Assembly (NCBI GenBank): GCA_030142905.1
Contig: JASJOG010000198.1
Location: 372,001 to 436,000 of the forward strand
Reading direction: 5' to 3'
DNA: 64,000 nt
DNA from: Heliopora coerulea
Taxonomy: Eukaryota > Cnidaria > Anthozoa > Scleralcyonacea > Helioporidae
Position numbers and translations under genes: made by a program. Of the stretch, positions 46,401 to 57,200 are shown piece by piece. The notes under the pieces are model-generated. The model searched no databases. It saw only the letters and a list, made by a program, of their open reading frames with translations, and had not been told where the DNA came from. Each line of letters starts with the position of its first letter. The stretch's first letter is position 1.

Positions 46401-48890
46401 GACGGAGTCCTTGAAGGAGTGCATCTCAGATACTTAAATACCTTATCTTGTACACCAGCAATTATTGAACTGACTTATTTGATGGTGGAGGAAGACTGCA
46501 TAACTTCTCAGTTGGGGGTAGCCCTTGCAGGGATTTAATTAAAAAGCTGCTAGGGGTGGTTTTTCACCACCTCTATTCAGGGCCAAACTGCTGGCTATTT
46601 CGTTCACAGCTCTGATCAGTTGTAGACTCGAAGTTGAAGAGAACACAACTGTAGCCTCATAGCTCTTCATACCTTTTAAATTCATAGCTGCCTATTTTTT
46701 ACTATTAAGCTACATATTTCATAACTAAGTAAAGTCCCTGGCCTTGAAATATCCTAATTGAAATTTTATTATCCCTAATGTATAGTAGACTGGTAGTAAT
46801 GGTTGTCTGTTCACTCTATGGAATGCCCTTTGATGCAAATGGTTGCATGTCAATGGTAGTGAAAGTCGATTGGATAAAACAAATGTATTTTTGCATTAAT
46901 GAATTTGGGGTTGGCGTTAATTATGGTATATTTTCTGGTAATGAACAGCACAAGGTGTAAGTAATGAAGTTAAAAGGTTTAACACAATGGATGTCCTTTG
47001 CCAAATAAAGGCCCAGTTCCAGATAAGAAACACACCTCAAGAAGATACTGTCATTTACATTATTTTATGTCTGATCAAATAAGCCCTGAAAAATTATGAT
47101 TTACCTACACGAGTGAATATACACGTCATTATGCTTAACCATTCAATGCCTAGAGCTTGTGCCTGTGATGAATAAAATCACGTGACACTAAGCCAGAGTA
47201 AAATATGCAAGTGCACCCTAAAAATTTCAAAGGTTGGTCACTGACCTGTTGCAAAGAATTCTGTGTGGTTATTCACGTGAGTTACTAACCTTTGAAATTT
47301 TTATGTTATTTAACACTGTCTTATGCAGTAACCAAATTTTAAGTCCTATTGTGAAAGTGCACCCCAGCTCCTTTATGGGTTAGTTACAGTAATTGCTTTC
47401 CCCAGGAAACTTCAGAGTAGCAGCCCAAGATGCCTGCCATTGAGATTGCATAAGTACTTTTTCTGCCTTAAGGTGCCTTAATCACAGTAAACACCAAGCA
47501 GGTTGCTGTGCCCTGTTGATGACTAGTCAATGACCCGATATGGTGCTTTTGCATGTTCATGAGTCATTCAAGTGTCTTAAACTGCATGGAAGTACACTTG
47601 AATTGGCCTAGAAAGCTCCTTTGTCTACCTTAGTAAAGCTTCCATTTTTAAATCCCAGGGAAATGCTGATAATGGATCAGTCAGCTCCAATTAAATTAAG
47701 AAACATTTCTTATTAAAAACGAAGGGCTAGTCCAGTCTTCAAAGAAATTTGGGTGTTGAGCCTTTATCAAGAAAAGGTCCAAATACTGTAGTTCCTGCAA
47801 AGCTAACATGCAGAGGGTCAATATTCAAGTTTCCTCAGCATGAAAAATAGAATTTTGTATTTACTATATGATTACATTTCATCAGGGATTAGGAAAGCCT
47901 AGATTCTCTCTTAATCTGAAAGTATTAGAATTTTATATCATACGACCATATTAAAGTACAACTAATTGGTGTAAAACCGAGTAAATATGTAGTTCGTTAT
48001 TCTTAGAGTTCAAATTATTAGCCATAACGATGACGGGATGCACGACTGTCCGTGCAATATCGTATCAGTTCAAGCTTAAACACGAAGAGTACGTCAAAGT
48101 CTTAAAACCGTACCTCTTCTTTCGTCCATCTGCCTTTGTTGATTTTTTTTGCTTTCTTGTGGAGTACAGGGCCATAACTTTCGAGGTCGCTCATCGACGA
48201 TCGTCCTAAATCTGATTCCGTTTCACTGGAAGTCAGTGTCAGAGTAGATAAGATAGGGAACAAGTAAGAGCAGTGTAATGGAAAAGTTCATATTCTGTGG
48301 GGATCAATGTTGTTGTTTTTTTTTTTTTAATTTAATTATAACTATTTCGGTAATGGTCGAGGTTGAGCAGTCCCTGCATCATTGCACTTCACTGTGTTCT
48401 GCTGGTCCCTAGAGAGTAGAAGGAATTGATTTCCTGCTTGGTAACTGCATCTCGTGAAATTAAACTCGTCACTGCGACTCAATCAACTTTTTATAAACTA
48501 AACCAAATTCTTCATATCTTTAAAAAAAGGTAAACATTGCTGTACTACACGTCAAACCACACTGGAGAAGGCGCCAAACATGAAGAAGATATGCCATGTC
48601 AACATTCACATAAAGCATCGTAACGCCAGACACTGGTTTTCAACAAATTGATGCGCTTTCAAGCCCAAACATCTATACGACGATGGAAGAGAGACTTGCT
48701 CAAAATAATTCTAATGCTACTGCAGTTTATAAACACCGATTCAAGCTCTTACAAACCCCTGAAGCGATGGCATAAATACTTGAAACATTGCACGTGAAAA
48801 TTGAAAAGCATTCAGATGTGCCACAGCTTTGAATTACTGCTGAAACAATCAAAAGATGAAATACCTTTGGGAACTTGTCATTTCCGTCAT
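31489..48890 (-). CDS. MYB: MYB transcription factor (c/A/B-Myb type), complete
   Basis: Fourteen coding exons: 48865-48890, 48114-48225, 41969-42121, 41784-41887, 40798-40926, 39803-39899, 38783-38816, 38176-38347, 37487-37701, 35638-36011, 34915-35163, 32882-33070, 31946-32026, 31489-31629. All GT-AG with agreeing phases; ~691 aa. Nuclear DNA-binding activator of cell-cycle genes. Repeats R1 (W42 on), R2 (W94 on) and R3 (W146 on) read GRWTKEEDDKL, GAWTKEEDDKVVELV and TAWTEEEDQIIYDAH, with HRWQKVLNPEL, CRERWHNHLNP and NAIKNHWNSTM. Central DLDPNAWADFTSFE (~311-324) and IRRSLLNSPRTPTPFKEAL match the Myb C-terminal regulatory region of A/B-Myb; STPIKSLPFSPSQFFNS precedes it. The end reads FQEVACGQTADQKYLTEQAR, as in vertebrate A-Myb. 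Less certain: the first 26-nt exon, the 34-nt exon, and which of two AGs (31629 or 31638) opens the last exon. Probably the single ancestral animal MYB. Confidence 0.95.
32616..32716 (+). repeat. ~100-bp hairpin repeat, full copy in MYB intron
   Basis: Ends ttaactccttc and gggaaagagttaa form a terminal inverted repeat, with the core aatcgtctggcgttagccag. Aligns throughout with 36116-36216. Confidence 0.8.
33340..33779. mobile_element. TIR element with CAGTGGCGTAGCCA-type ends
   Basis: Left cagtggggtagccagagaat, right inverse ccagtggcgtagccagatcc. The inside includes a copy of the ggggcatgcttcc repeat at about 33395. Similar ends bound elements at 51741-52280 and 56701-57227. No transposase ORF. 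In a MYB intron. Confidence 0.7.
34412..34883. mobile_element. MITE-like element with TTACCGTA-type ends, by a MYB splice donor
   Basis: Left ttaccgtaattactcgaaca then aacgccgcg; right inverse ttaccgtatttactcgatta then aacgccgcg. About 470 bp, no ORF longer than 70 codons. Its right end is only 31 bp from the exon at 34915-35163, just inside the intron after that exon's donor. Confidence 0.85.
36116..36216 (+). repeat. ~100-bp hairpin repeat, second full copy in MYB introns
   Basis: ttaactctttcgtggcggga at the left, gctgggaaagagttaa at the right, core atggtctggtgttagccaga. The terminal inverted repeat ttaactctttc is perfect here. Confidence 0.8.
36600..37275. repeat. Degenerate simple-sequence tracts in a MYB intron
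   Basis: First an acatacat / gacagaca-type low-complexity tract, then from about 37090 a tctgttggtc / gtcggtcagtc-type tract. Several ORFs (for example 36361-36879, minus) span these tracts and are not supported as genes. Confidence 0.6.
38401..38446. repeat. 16-bp tandem repeat, about three units
   Basis: Unit atgatgcgatgtaaac, twice exact and a third variant. In the MYB intron before the exon at 38176-38347. Confidence 0.85.
39306..39702. mobile_element. TIR element with CAGG-TCGACACTAAC ends
   Basis: Left caggactcgacactaacact, right inverse caggtcttgacactaacttt. The inside is full of ggaaagtaaa words on both strands. About 400 bp, no ORF. In a MYB intron. Confidence 0.65.
40102..40127. 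repeat. Perfect 26-bp palindrome
   Basis: Reads caacatttgttga then its exact inverse. In a MYB intron. No known function; possibly the core of an eroded fold-back. Confidence 0.9.
41481..41752. mobile_element. MITE-like element with AGGCTACGTTTACA ends, by a MYB splice donor
   Basis: Left aggctacgtttacattat and right inverse aggctacgtttacactac are near-perfect TIRs, and the flanks leave a TA on each side. 270 bp, rich in tccgga/ccgaat words, no ORF. Its right end is about 32 bp inside the intron following the exon at 41784-41887. Confidence 0.82.
44760..44825 (+). repeat. Degenerate copy of the ~100-bp hairpin repeat
   Basis: Contains taaaatcatctggcattagg followed by cagaataaaact, matching the core of the 32616 and 36116 copies with several changes. 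Confidence 0.5.
44858..45003. repeat. Near-perfect ~146-bp fold-back palindrome
   Basis: The left arm (acagcggcgttcttgaggtt ... tacactatctaaaagataga ... aaaaaagcttctcgacgttt) is mirrored by the right arm with only a one-base indel and two or three substitutions. There is essentially no loop (centre gaagggccttc near 44930). Contains tatctaaaagata, itself partly self-complementary. In the largest MYB intron. Confidence 0.95.
45605..45903. mobile_element. MITE-like element, family A copy 2
   Basis: Matches 113-464 in order: tttatatggagacgagccag, ggctagccct, tttacatgggaattttc, ggagggccagc, catggaaaatgtccagccct. No ORF of its own. In the largest MYB intron. Confidence 0.6.
47150..47225 (+). repeat. 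Degenerate copy of the ~100-bp hairpin repeat
   Basis: gatgaataaaatcacgtgac then actaagccagagtaaaatat; the hairpin core is eroded but the tail agccagagtaaaat is exact. Confidence 0.5.
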
Positions 48891-49009
48891 GTCTTATCTC
48901 GCCTGTATGTCAGACCGAAATGAGCATCGAGGGGATGTAATTCTCTTTAATTTTAGATTCTCTCTGCTGCTTTCAAGTCAACCAAATCTCGTCAATGGCG
49001 GTTAGGAGT

Positions 49010-49078
49010 TTCAAACGCTGCGCCACTGTTCTGCTCTCTTATTGGTTGATGTAGATTTCAATTGTTTTCTAAGCCAAT
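49010..49078 (-). promoter_or_regulatory. Possible CHR plus two CCAAT boxes upstream of MYB
   Basis: In MYB orientation there is TTTGAA at 49015-49010 and CCAAT at 49045-49041. A second CCAAT, in the opposite orientation, is at 49074-49078. Spacings are about 30 and 33 bp. Known animal cell-cycle promoters combine a CHR (TTTGAA/TTCGAA) with NF-Y CCAAT boxes at spacings close to this. The start codon is 120 bp downstream. Short motifs, so chance remains possible. Confidence 0.35.
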
Positions 49079-50247
49079 CAGCGTGAGAATTAAATAATTT
49101 ATGTTGATAAGAATATTTATTCTTGAAGGTTGACCGATTTTGTTTTGACGTTTTTCTTCAAAATTATGCAGAGCACTCGGATGTCGTAAGGAATTGCGCG
49201 TGCTGAAAGATGACAGCGAAAAAATTTCATTTCAATTATACTGCAATATTATTATGCTCACAAACACGTTCATTCGAATTTAAACGAAGCTGTTTTCTGA
49301 GGGAAAGCATGACTATTTGAAATCTCAATCAAAATTACCAATTCTGAAATTCTATCCCTGAATATAAGCGTCAAGAGCTGTAGGTTAGCTTACAGTGGAT
49401 TAAGTCCTAGCAATGTAGTGGCTACGTTTTTATATCCATAGAATAGTAATCACAAATTATGGTTGAATACAGCTATCCATGCTTTCAATAACCTATCTCA
49501 TCTGATATTTTTACTGAAATAACCATTCTATAGAAAGAAAATGTTGCAAAATTAAAATAATAAATAAGAAAAGAAAAAATCCATATGGGTTGGTCGTGCC
49601 CATGGGATGGGCTACACTAAATAACGGATCTACTTTAGATTCGTTGATGTTTATCACAAAGACACTAATTCTTGGTGGCGATTTATATCCCTCGGGGTTT
49701 CAAAACCAGATCATTTGGGATTCATAGAAACCATTCAAGTAATTATTTTGTAAAAATTATCATTTAGGTAAAAATGAATGATCAACGAGAACGCCTGATG
49801 GCTAATCATAATAAAGATGATCCAATTTTTGATCAGTTTCCTCAAGCACACGACATGGAAAAATAAATTTAACTGAGCCATAGAAGAAAATTCTACGACA
49901 AAGATTTTAATCCACCACTTGCACTCTAAAACTCACGTGTACCAAGAACAAAATGGCTGACGAGAGAACAAAGCAATAACAATGGTATACCTCAACAAAA
50001 AACAAAAGAAGACAAATTCAGCCGTTAAAAAGTTAAACAATATCATTTCCACTTGTCAGTTCAGTGCCAAACTTAAGTGTATTAACTGTGAAACTGCCGG
50101 TCACTTGCACCTCATAGAAAATGACAGAAGAAAAACCACGCACACGTTAATTTCCTGTGAAACCTGACCCGCCAATATTTTTGATTCGTCCTTTCAGTGA
50201 CTGTTCAGCGGGACTTCTTGCCGGAAATGGTGGGACGACCTCGATTT

Positions 50248-50491
50248 TCCGTCTACACTGTTAACATTTGGGCAAGGCTCGGTTAAATTCTTGCCACGGG
50301 CGCCGCTATTTTTGGGCACAGGACAGGTGATTTTCACAGTGTAAACGGTGCGGACTTCTTAAAATTTGGTACCCGTGCCTGAAAATTTAGCCGTACCAGG
50401 CACCTCTGTATATGTAGGTCTCGGCAAGGCTAATTTGCAGTGCCCTAAATTTGCCATGCCCCGCACAAAATGCTACAGTGTAAACGGGGCT
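50248..50491. mobile_element. TIR element, family B copy 1 (TTTACACTGT ends)
   Basis: Left ccgtctacactgttaacatt, right inverse gccccgtttacactgtagca. Shares the internal phrases ttgggca, gtgtaaacgg(t/c)gcggac, tcttaaaattt and atatgtaggtctcgg with 59177-59393. About 245 bp, no ORF. Confidence 0.78.
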
Positions 50492-51740
50492 TAAATTCAT
50501 CGGTAAAATTAACTATTGGTCGGCAACGTTAAGGTTAATGACTTGTCTGAAATTTGTAAAACTGTCGAAATTGCCATGCTCATTTCAACTGTAGGCAAGT
50601 ATGCAACAAAGTTAATCGTATGTATCAGAACTAAAAATTGTATGTAACAACCGTGTCTTGTTAACGGGCCTTAATAGCACCGCCATTTCTTCTCCATGTG
50701 GTTTTCCAGGGTACTCTGAAACCACGTCATTTCGAACTCTTCGAGTTACTCCCAAAGTATGTCTCCGTTCCTTTAATCAGTCGTAAGTGGTGACGCCAGT
50801 GGTTCTGGCGTCGTGTTGCTTGTATTTCTTCAAGAATGTTAATCTTAAGTCCAACTTAAAGAAGGTTGATTTGAGGAAAATGTTCCACACTATAAATGTT
50901 AAAAAAAAAAAAAAAAAAGAAAGAAAAGAACCCATAATAACTGGGTCTCCTTATTTGACTTGAGACAATTTTATCCGCCATTGATATGAAAAGTTAGTCT
51001 TAAATTGTCCCATGATCCCCAAGTTCTCAAGTCAGTCGGGACTTTAAGATCCACGATGTCAAGTTCAATGACGACTACCTTTAAACAAAGGAATACTTCA
51101 TGCAGAACAAAAGGAATTAATAATTTTATACTCCAGAGCATTTTAACACGGTTGTTGTTCTGTACACATCGTCACCCAGACCATTTTCACGCCTTAAGGA
51201 CGACGTCAGCTCGCGGATTGAAAAAAAGCTGTTTCTTAAGATTGAATTCAAGTCAAGGCTACAGTCGTTTTATGAGGACTGAAGCGTTTTAGGAATCACA
51301 AAGCGAGCCACAAGTATCAAAACTGGTGGTCAACAAACCATGGTTTATTTAAATGTCGAAATTTTAAACGATGTCTTTGTTCAAGCTGACGTCGTAGATC
51401 TTAAAGTTCGTAATTATCAGTCCTGGCTGATGCGAATATTTCTCCAACTTTTACGTTTTAGTTGCCTTGAGATCATTTGATTACGGATTGAGTGATGAGA
51501 ACCATTTTTTCTGAGTTCTTTGCGTAGTTCTAAAGTTTTCGTGCGACAATTTAGACACGGCTCGTGGGAATTTTTCAGTCATGGAGATTTCCATTTTGTT
51601 CTAAATTTGAGTTCGGGACGTTTCCCGTGTGATTGTCGAAATATTTCAGCCCCATTTCAAATTCTCCCAAGACACAATCTTATGTGCTCGAGCGTCTTGA
51701 AAACGAAATGTTGCCAACCCTATGTCGTGTCATTATGTCC

Positions 51741-52280
51741 ATTTAAATCAGTGGCGTAGGAAGCAGGGGGGCAAGAGGGCTGCGGCTCCACTAACATTTT
51801 ATTAAGAAGGGCTGCGATGTCATTCGGCCTCCCATAAAAAGAGATATGGTGACATTATACAAAGTCTTTTCTAAATTGTTTCATCGCACGTGTTTGCATT
51901 TCAGAATTCAAATAGAAAATATTTAAAAATCTAATGTACTGCACATAGTTTTAATGATGGTTGATACTTTATCATAATTTAAAGTGGTACAGAGATAAAT
52001 TTATGGTCACTTTTATTATCCTTCATAAAGGTTAAAAAAACTGCTACATTGAATAATTGTATTTAGTCTTTTAATTCATAAATTAGCACTCCACTACAAC
52101 GTTCCTTTCTCCTAAATGCGAAATGTGCTTTACTATAGATGTAAAATTGTAAGCATTGTCCCAGTATTGTGAGCAATATAAGCGATGAAAACATCCAGGT
52201 AAAAACGGCAACCCCTGAACTAAAATTTTTTTTCCCGGCGCCCCTAAGTTCAACTAGCTTCCTACGCCACTGATTTAAAT
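51741..52280. mobile_element. TIR element with TCAGTGGCGTAGGAAGC ends
   Basis: The 24 bp at the left (atttaaatcagtggcgtagg then aagc) recur exactly inverted at the right (gcttcctacgcc then actgatttaaat). The tttaaat may include the target-site duplication. 540 bp, AT-rich inside, no ORF. Confidence 0.85.
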
Positions 52281-52404
52281 ATTTTTACGTGAAAAGTTCC
52301 AGCGTAAATTTATAGCGTGAAAATAAACTTCGCTGATTGTCGTTATTCCCAATATTATGGACACACTATTAACTATTTTCGGTCCGTGCCTAACTTTTAT
52401 TATC

Positions 52405-52480
52405 AATTTACTGTGTGGCTAATCCCAGACAATTTACTCGTCAAGAGGAGACGTCTCAGACAGGAAAGAGTAATGAAAGA
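52405..52480 (-). repeat. Degenerate copy of the ~100-bp hairpin repeat
   Basis: tgtggctaatcccagacaat then ttactcgtcaag is the inverse of the ttgacgag...gtctggcgttagcca phrase of the full copies. Confidence 0.45.
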
Positions 52481-52608
52481 CTCTTATTTCATCACTGTAC
52501 CCTAGTTTGTTTATTTTCTTTCTGTTTCGTGCAAATAATCTCGTGGGAAAATGAAGGATAGCGTGACTTGGCTTACATTTACATTAAAGCACTGGCGTCG
52601 GAAAGACA

Positions 52609-52830
52609 TTAGGGAGTTTAAGCAAACACTACGGCAGCGTGTTCTTACGATAGAAATTTTCATTCAAAACAAAAGGAATGAATAATTTGAAGTCCCAAGA
52701 GTATTTTCAACACCGTCCTATTTCTACACAGTACGTCCTCGATGACATTTCCACAATTCCTCGACTACGTTGACACACGATACGTAAGACGTTTCGAAAC
52801 TTTCAAACATTAAGATACCGACCAGAGCTG
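52609..52830 (+). repeat. Dispersed ~220-bp repeat, copy 2
   Basis: Partner of 26364-26582, same orientation and high identity over the whole length. Its ends do not show obvious inverted repeats. Confidence 0.85.
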
Positions 52831-53362
52831 CTGAGGCAGTTGCATTCTTGGACGTGTTGAATGTGAACAACGGCCTTCTTGGTGGTTGGTAGCAATAAAT
52901 ATCATGTAACTCTTTAGATCCTAGTTTTTCTACATGAATTTTAAACTATTCAATCAATTCAAGATCCTGTAAAATATACTGAAATTTGTTTATGTCCAAT
53001 TACCATACATATTAAATTGTACATTTATGTATGATTGGGAGCTAAAGGGTGAACTACTTTTGCTAGTTGTAAGGGATGAAGAGGAGGAGAGAAAAGACCC
53101 CGGATACGAGGTTGCACTTCTGGTATGTGAGGTGATAGATTAGGTACTTCTAGAAGGGGGGGGGGTCAACAGGGTGCTTCATGTGATGTGGATGTTATTA
53201 ACACAATACCTTTCGCAAGATGGAAGTGACATAGGGCCTTACAGTGAGACAATTATTTGCTGTGAAGGTAACCAAAACAGTGCCTCTGCAAGATTCAAGG
53301 CTATCGTCACAACTGCTTTCACAATGTGAAAGTCATTGACATGGCTGATCCTACTGTCCATG

Positions 53363-53506
53363 GAGGTCATTGACTCAGCAGTGCCTTGCTTCTGTGGAGG
53401 TCATTGACTTACCAGCACCTCGCTTCTGTACAGGTCATCAACACAGCAGCACCTCGCTTCTGTGGAGGTCATCGACTTAGCAGTGCCTCGCTTCTGTTGA
53501 GGTCAA
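53363..53506. repeat. 34-bp minisatellite, about four units
   Basis: Unit gaggtcat(t/c)gactcagcag then tgcctcgcttctgtg, four full units with scattered changes (the third begins caggtcatcaacaca) and a short fifth. It lies ~0.8 kb upstream of BBS2. Confidence 0.88.
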
Positions 53507-54279
53507 AGTAATCTGTCAATGAGCAATAACTTTGGCAGATTACTTTGGGCATTTGCATACCCACTGAAGTGTACGGTGAATAAAACACCAAAACGTGTCC
53601 ATGTTTGGGATCAACATGGTTACTGGGTTCAATTCCCTGTACACATTGGTGTAAGAGTTTGTGGGATGAATGAGTTTGCAGTAATACTGTAGTACCATTT
53701 AACCTCCCATATTCCCATTACTGATGATCATACGTTGCTGTTATTTTAGCAGAACAACCGTGGTAACCATGTCATTCTTTCACCGTTACCTTACCTTACG
53801 ATTAAGACGGTACAAGTCGACCGTAATTAATGTATTTGATGGTCACATGCAACTTTTACAACCCTGACATTCCAGAACAGCTAGATCGATCATATAACCA
53901 CAAAATAGTCGTGAAGTCTTACGTATCCTATGCCTCTTTCTTAACAAAAGGTCACTTCATATGCCTCTATCCACTTCAAGTAAAGGTTTAAAAATGGACG
54001 AGTATTCTGCAGTCGCTCCTGAGAAGCTTTGTTTTGTGCAATTAAGATTTCCAAATCTATTTTGAAATCTACTTTTTGATTTGATATTCACCCATTTTTG
54101 CACTGGTTGACTACCGAAGCCCCTGTTCGGAAAGGATCGTTTATATGTCGGGAAAACGTCGGCAAATGGCGCTGTGGAGAACCTGAGTAGGTTAATCGAA
54201 AAATAAAGTCAGAAACTACTTATTTGACTAAAAATTACTTTACTCTGTTGGCGCTAAAATGACCTGAGTCTTGACAACA

Positions 54280-57200
54280 ATGCTTGTACCCATTTTTACA
54301 TTAAAACTGGGACAGAAGATCCATTCTCGTCGTGTGACAATTGGCAAATACCATGGCGACAAGCCGTGCCTCACTGCAGCAACTACAGCTGGAAAGGTAA
54401 GCGTCTTGGTAATTTACCGAAGTTCAACAAATTTTTCCGTGCCTCGGACTCTGTTGCTGGACTTTTCCGTCATTCAGCTACACTGTTCAACTGTCGGCTT
54501 ACGTTGTAGCTAGCTTATGCTAAGCAGAAGCGTGCTGTATAACAAAATTTGAAGACAACTCTTTTTGTTGTTACTTCACAATTTTGACAGGTCGATCAAA
54601 TTGAACACAATCTAACATTTAGGAATGGTATTTGTTACTCTCAGAAAATGTTAAGCTTTTGTCTCAGCTGTTTCTCCAATTTGATTCTTGTTTCCACGTG
54701 AGACAGGTGGAGTTAATTCACAGTTTGTAACACAGTTGAAGTTTGTGATGCACTGATGTTTTGAGTTAGTGAAACTCTGAGCTTTTTACTCTTTCTACAC
54801 GCATATATTCCACTTGGTACAGTGTTATAAAATGACCAGAGATTTTCAAGCTAATGAGTTAAAATTTGCTCACGGCTCACCAATTTAACTGGTTCAAATT
54901 TGAGAATGAGCATTCCAATATCTCTGTGAAAGGAAGATGTGGAAATCTTGAAGATTTTTAGTCCATTAAGATACATCTTCCCCCACTGATCTCATCTTCC
55001 CTTATTTAAGGTTCGAAACAAAGTACTTCCAGAACTATAGCATTAAACCTTTAGGTATGACAGGTCTAATCATTGCCATATAGAATGTCTGTGTAATTCA
55101 TTTTGTTTTTCCCATAGGTTTTTATTCATAATCCACATAGTCAGTCACTACAAGGGGGTCGTGCAACCACTGTAGGTGGTAATGCAGATATTAGTCTCCT
55201 GAATATCAATCAGCAAGTGTCTGCAGTTTGTGCTGGTCAGCTTGGACCTACAGGAAATGATACGTTGGTTATAGGTACACCTACAAATCTATTGGCATAC
55301 AATGTTCAAGACAACTCAGATGTGTTTTATAAGGAAGTAAGTACATACTTTAGCTGTTCCAGCTGTGGCTGATGCAAGGGGTCAAGTGCCCCCTTAGCAA
55401 TCTCAAATGCTTATTTCAACCAGTGAAAATACAAGTTCAGACTTTCTTGTGCTGGAAAACATGGAAATGATGCATAGTAAATTTCTGTTTAAACCATCTA
55501 AAATCAAATTAACTCATGAAGGGCTCACTTATATGATATAATTGTTGCATATGATTGTTCATCCTGGTTTATATAATGCTGTCTCTAACTGCATTTGCTG
55601 ATTCCTTTATTATAATATTATGAAAAGGTGTCCATCAGTCCCCGCTATTAGCATCCTCTTCCAATATCTTGGGAAGTATATGCTACTATATCCTGCTTAG
55701 GTTTATTTTCCACTCTAACATCCTTTTAACATTCTTTTTAATAGCAGATGAAGGCTGGGTTTTGTTTATTTGCTATTATTTGTTTCTTGTTTTGCACTTA
55801 AGAAATGCTAAATTGTCCATTTTCTTACATATATAACTGATAGGTTCCTGACGGAGTTAATGCACTCATTGTTGGTAAAACTGGAACAAGTGGCACTCCA
55901 CTTGCCATTACTGGGGGAAACTGTTCTTTGCAAGGGTTTGATTATGAAGGAAATGACTTGTTTTGGACTGTAAGTATGAAATATAGGAGGGATAAGAGAA
56001 AGGGGAAAGAAATGGTGACAGGATTGATGAAAAAATTTTTCTGTCAGAAGACATTTACCATTTATCATCAGCAATGTCTGTAACTGCCATAAATGTGACT
56101 CTTGCTGCTTTGGGGTTTAACTAATTTTTGTCATAACTACTGCCAGTATTACCCTGAAAATATCTTCTTGAATGCCTTGGACATGAAATTCCAAAGTGTG
56201 CCTTTTCTGGATCAACCATTAAGGGGTTAAAAAAGTTGACAGTTTACCTGTCAAGAGACAGGGACCATACTTGGCCAAATAAAATCCTCTCACATTCACC
56301 AGAAGAAAATTCTAAAGTGCACCCTTGCCCGTTATTGGCTGAGTTAACTTTACTGTGGAAAATTTTTGATACCATTGGAATGGTCACATCCCAACACAGT
56401 TTGTTGGTGCCTAGTCAAAACTGACTTCTTGTACTTTGTGAACCACAATCATTTCACCTCAATTTGGATTCTACCCTCCAATGATCATGTTTCTCATAGG
56501 ATCATTCTGATTTGTCTGGCCAAAGTTCAGTGCTTATTTTGTAAAAAAGCCATGTTCAGTTACTTTACTTTATTAAATTGAACAGGTAACTGGTGACAAT
56601 GTGACTTGCTTGGCCATTTGTGATTTCACTGGTAATGGTGACAATGAGGTAAAGCTGTTGTAATCTTGAGGATGACTTCTTGTGGTTATCTTTACTTCTA
56701 AACCAGTTGCGTAGCCAGGAATTTGAAAGTGGAGGGGCAGAAGAAATTTAAGACAGATGTACTGACAAGACATTCTTAATGTACTGACAGATGAAACTTA
56801 GGTAGAAGCAACAAAGGCATGCATTTCTGTGATGGTAACAGTAGTTTTTACGTAGCCATTCTGGGTGATATTAAATTTGTAAGCGATTTATTAAATGGTA
56901 ATGTGTGCCACATCATGTGAGGTATGACATGTACTAACATATCTCCTTTTAGTTCAGCCATGACAGGCACTACTATTTTTTCCTGAGGCCAGATTGGATC
57001 TGTTGGTAGTAACAGGATTCCTTGCATTGTGAGCTATTCATACTCTTAAATTTAAAAGTTGGAACTCATTGACTTTTCACCCTGGTGTTACAAATGCAAA
57101 CTAAATCCACAATGGACAAGATCACTGTACTGACAAATGTTGTGGACATACTGAAAGATCTGGACTGGCTGAAAAGTAGGGGGGGCAACTGCCCCCCCCT

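Larger units (their letters stand above)
48891..54279. other. Intergenic region between divergent MYB and BBS2
   Basis: 5.4 kb. The MYB end carries CCAAT and CHR-like motifs (49010-49078). The rest is repeats: TIR elements at 50248-50491 and 51741-52280, a degenerate hairpin repeat near 52405-52480, the dispersed repeat 52609-52830 and a 34-bp minisatellite at 53363-53506. ORFs at 49982, 51005, 51520 and 52317 (plus, 61-95 codons) have no recognisable domain. Confidence 0.65.

Noticed and set aside
54271..54279. BBS2 start three codons upstream (MTT-)
   Set aside because: The upstream codon is TTG; the ATG at 54280 matches the family's normal N-terminus.
54330..54360. RFX X-box for BBS2 (ataccatggcgacaag)
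   Set aside because: It only partly fits the X-box consensus, lies within coding exon 1, and is explained by the codons for KYHGDK.
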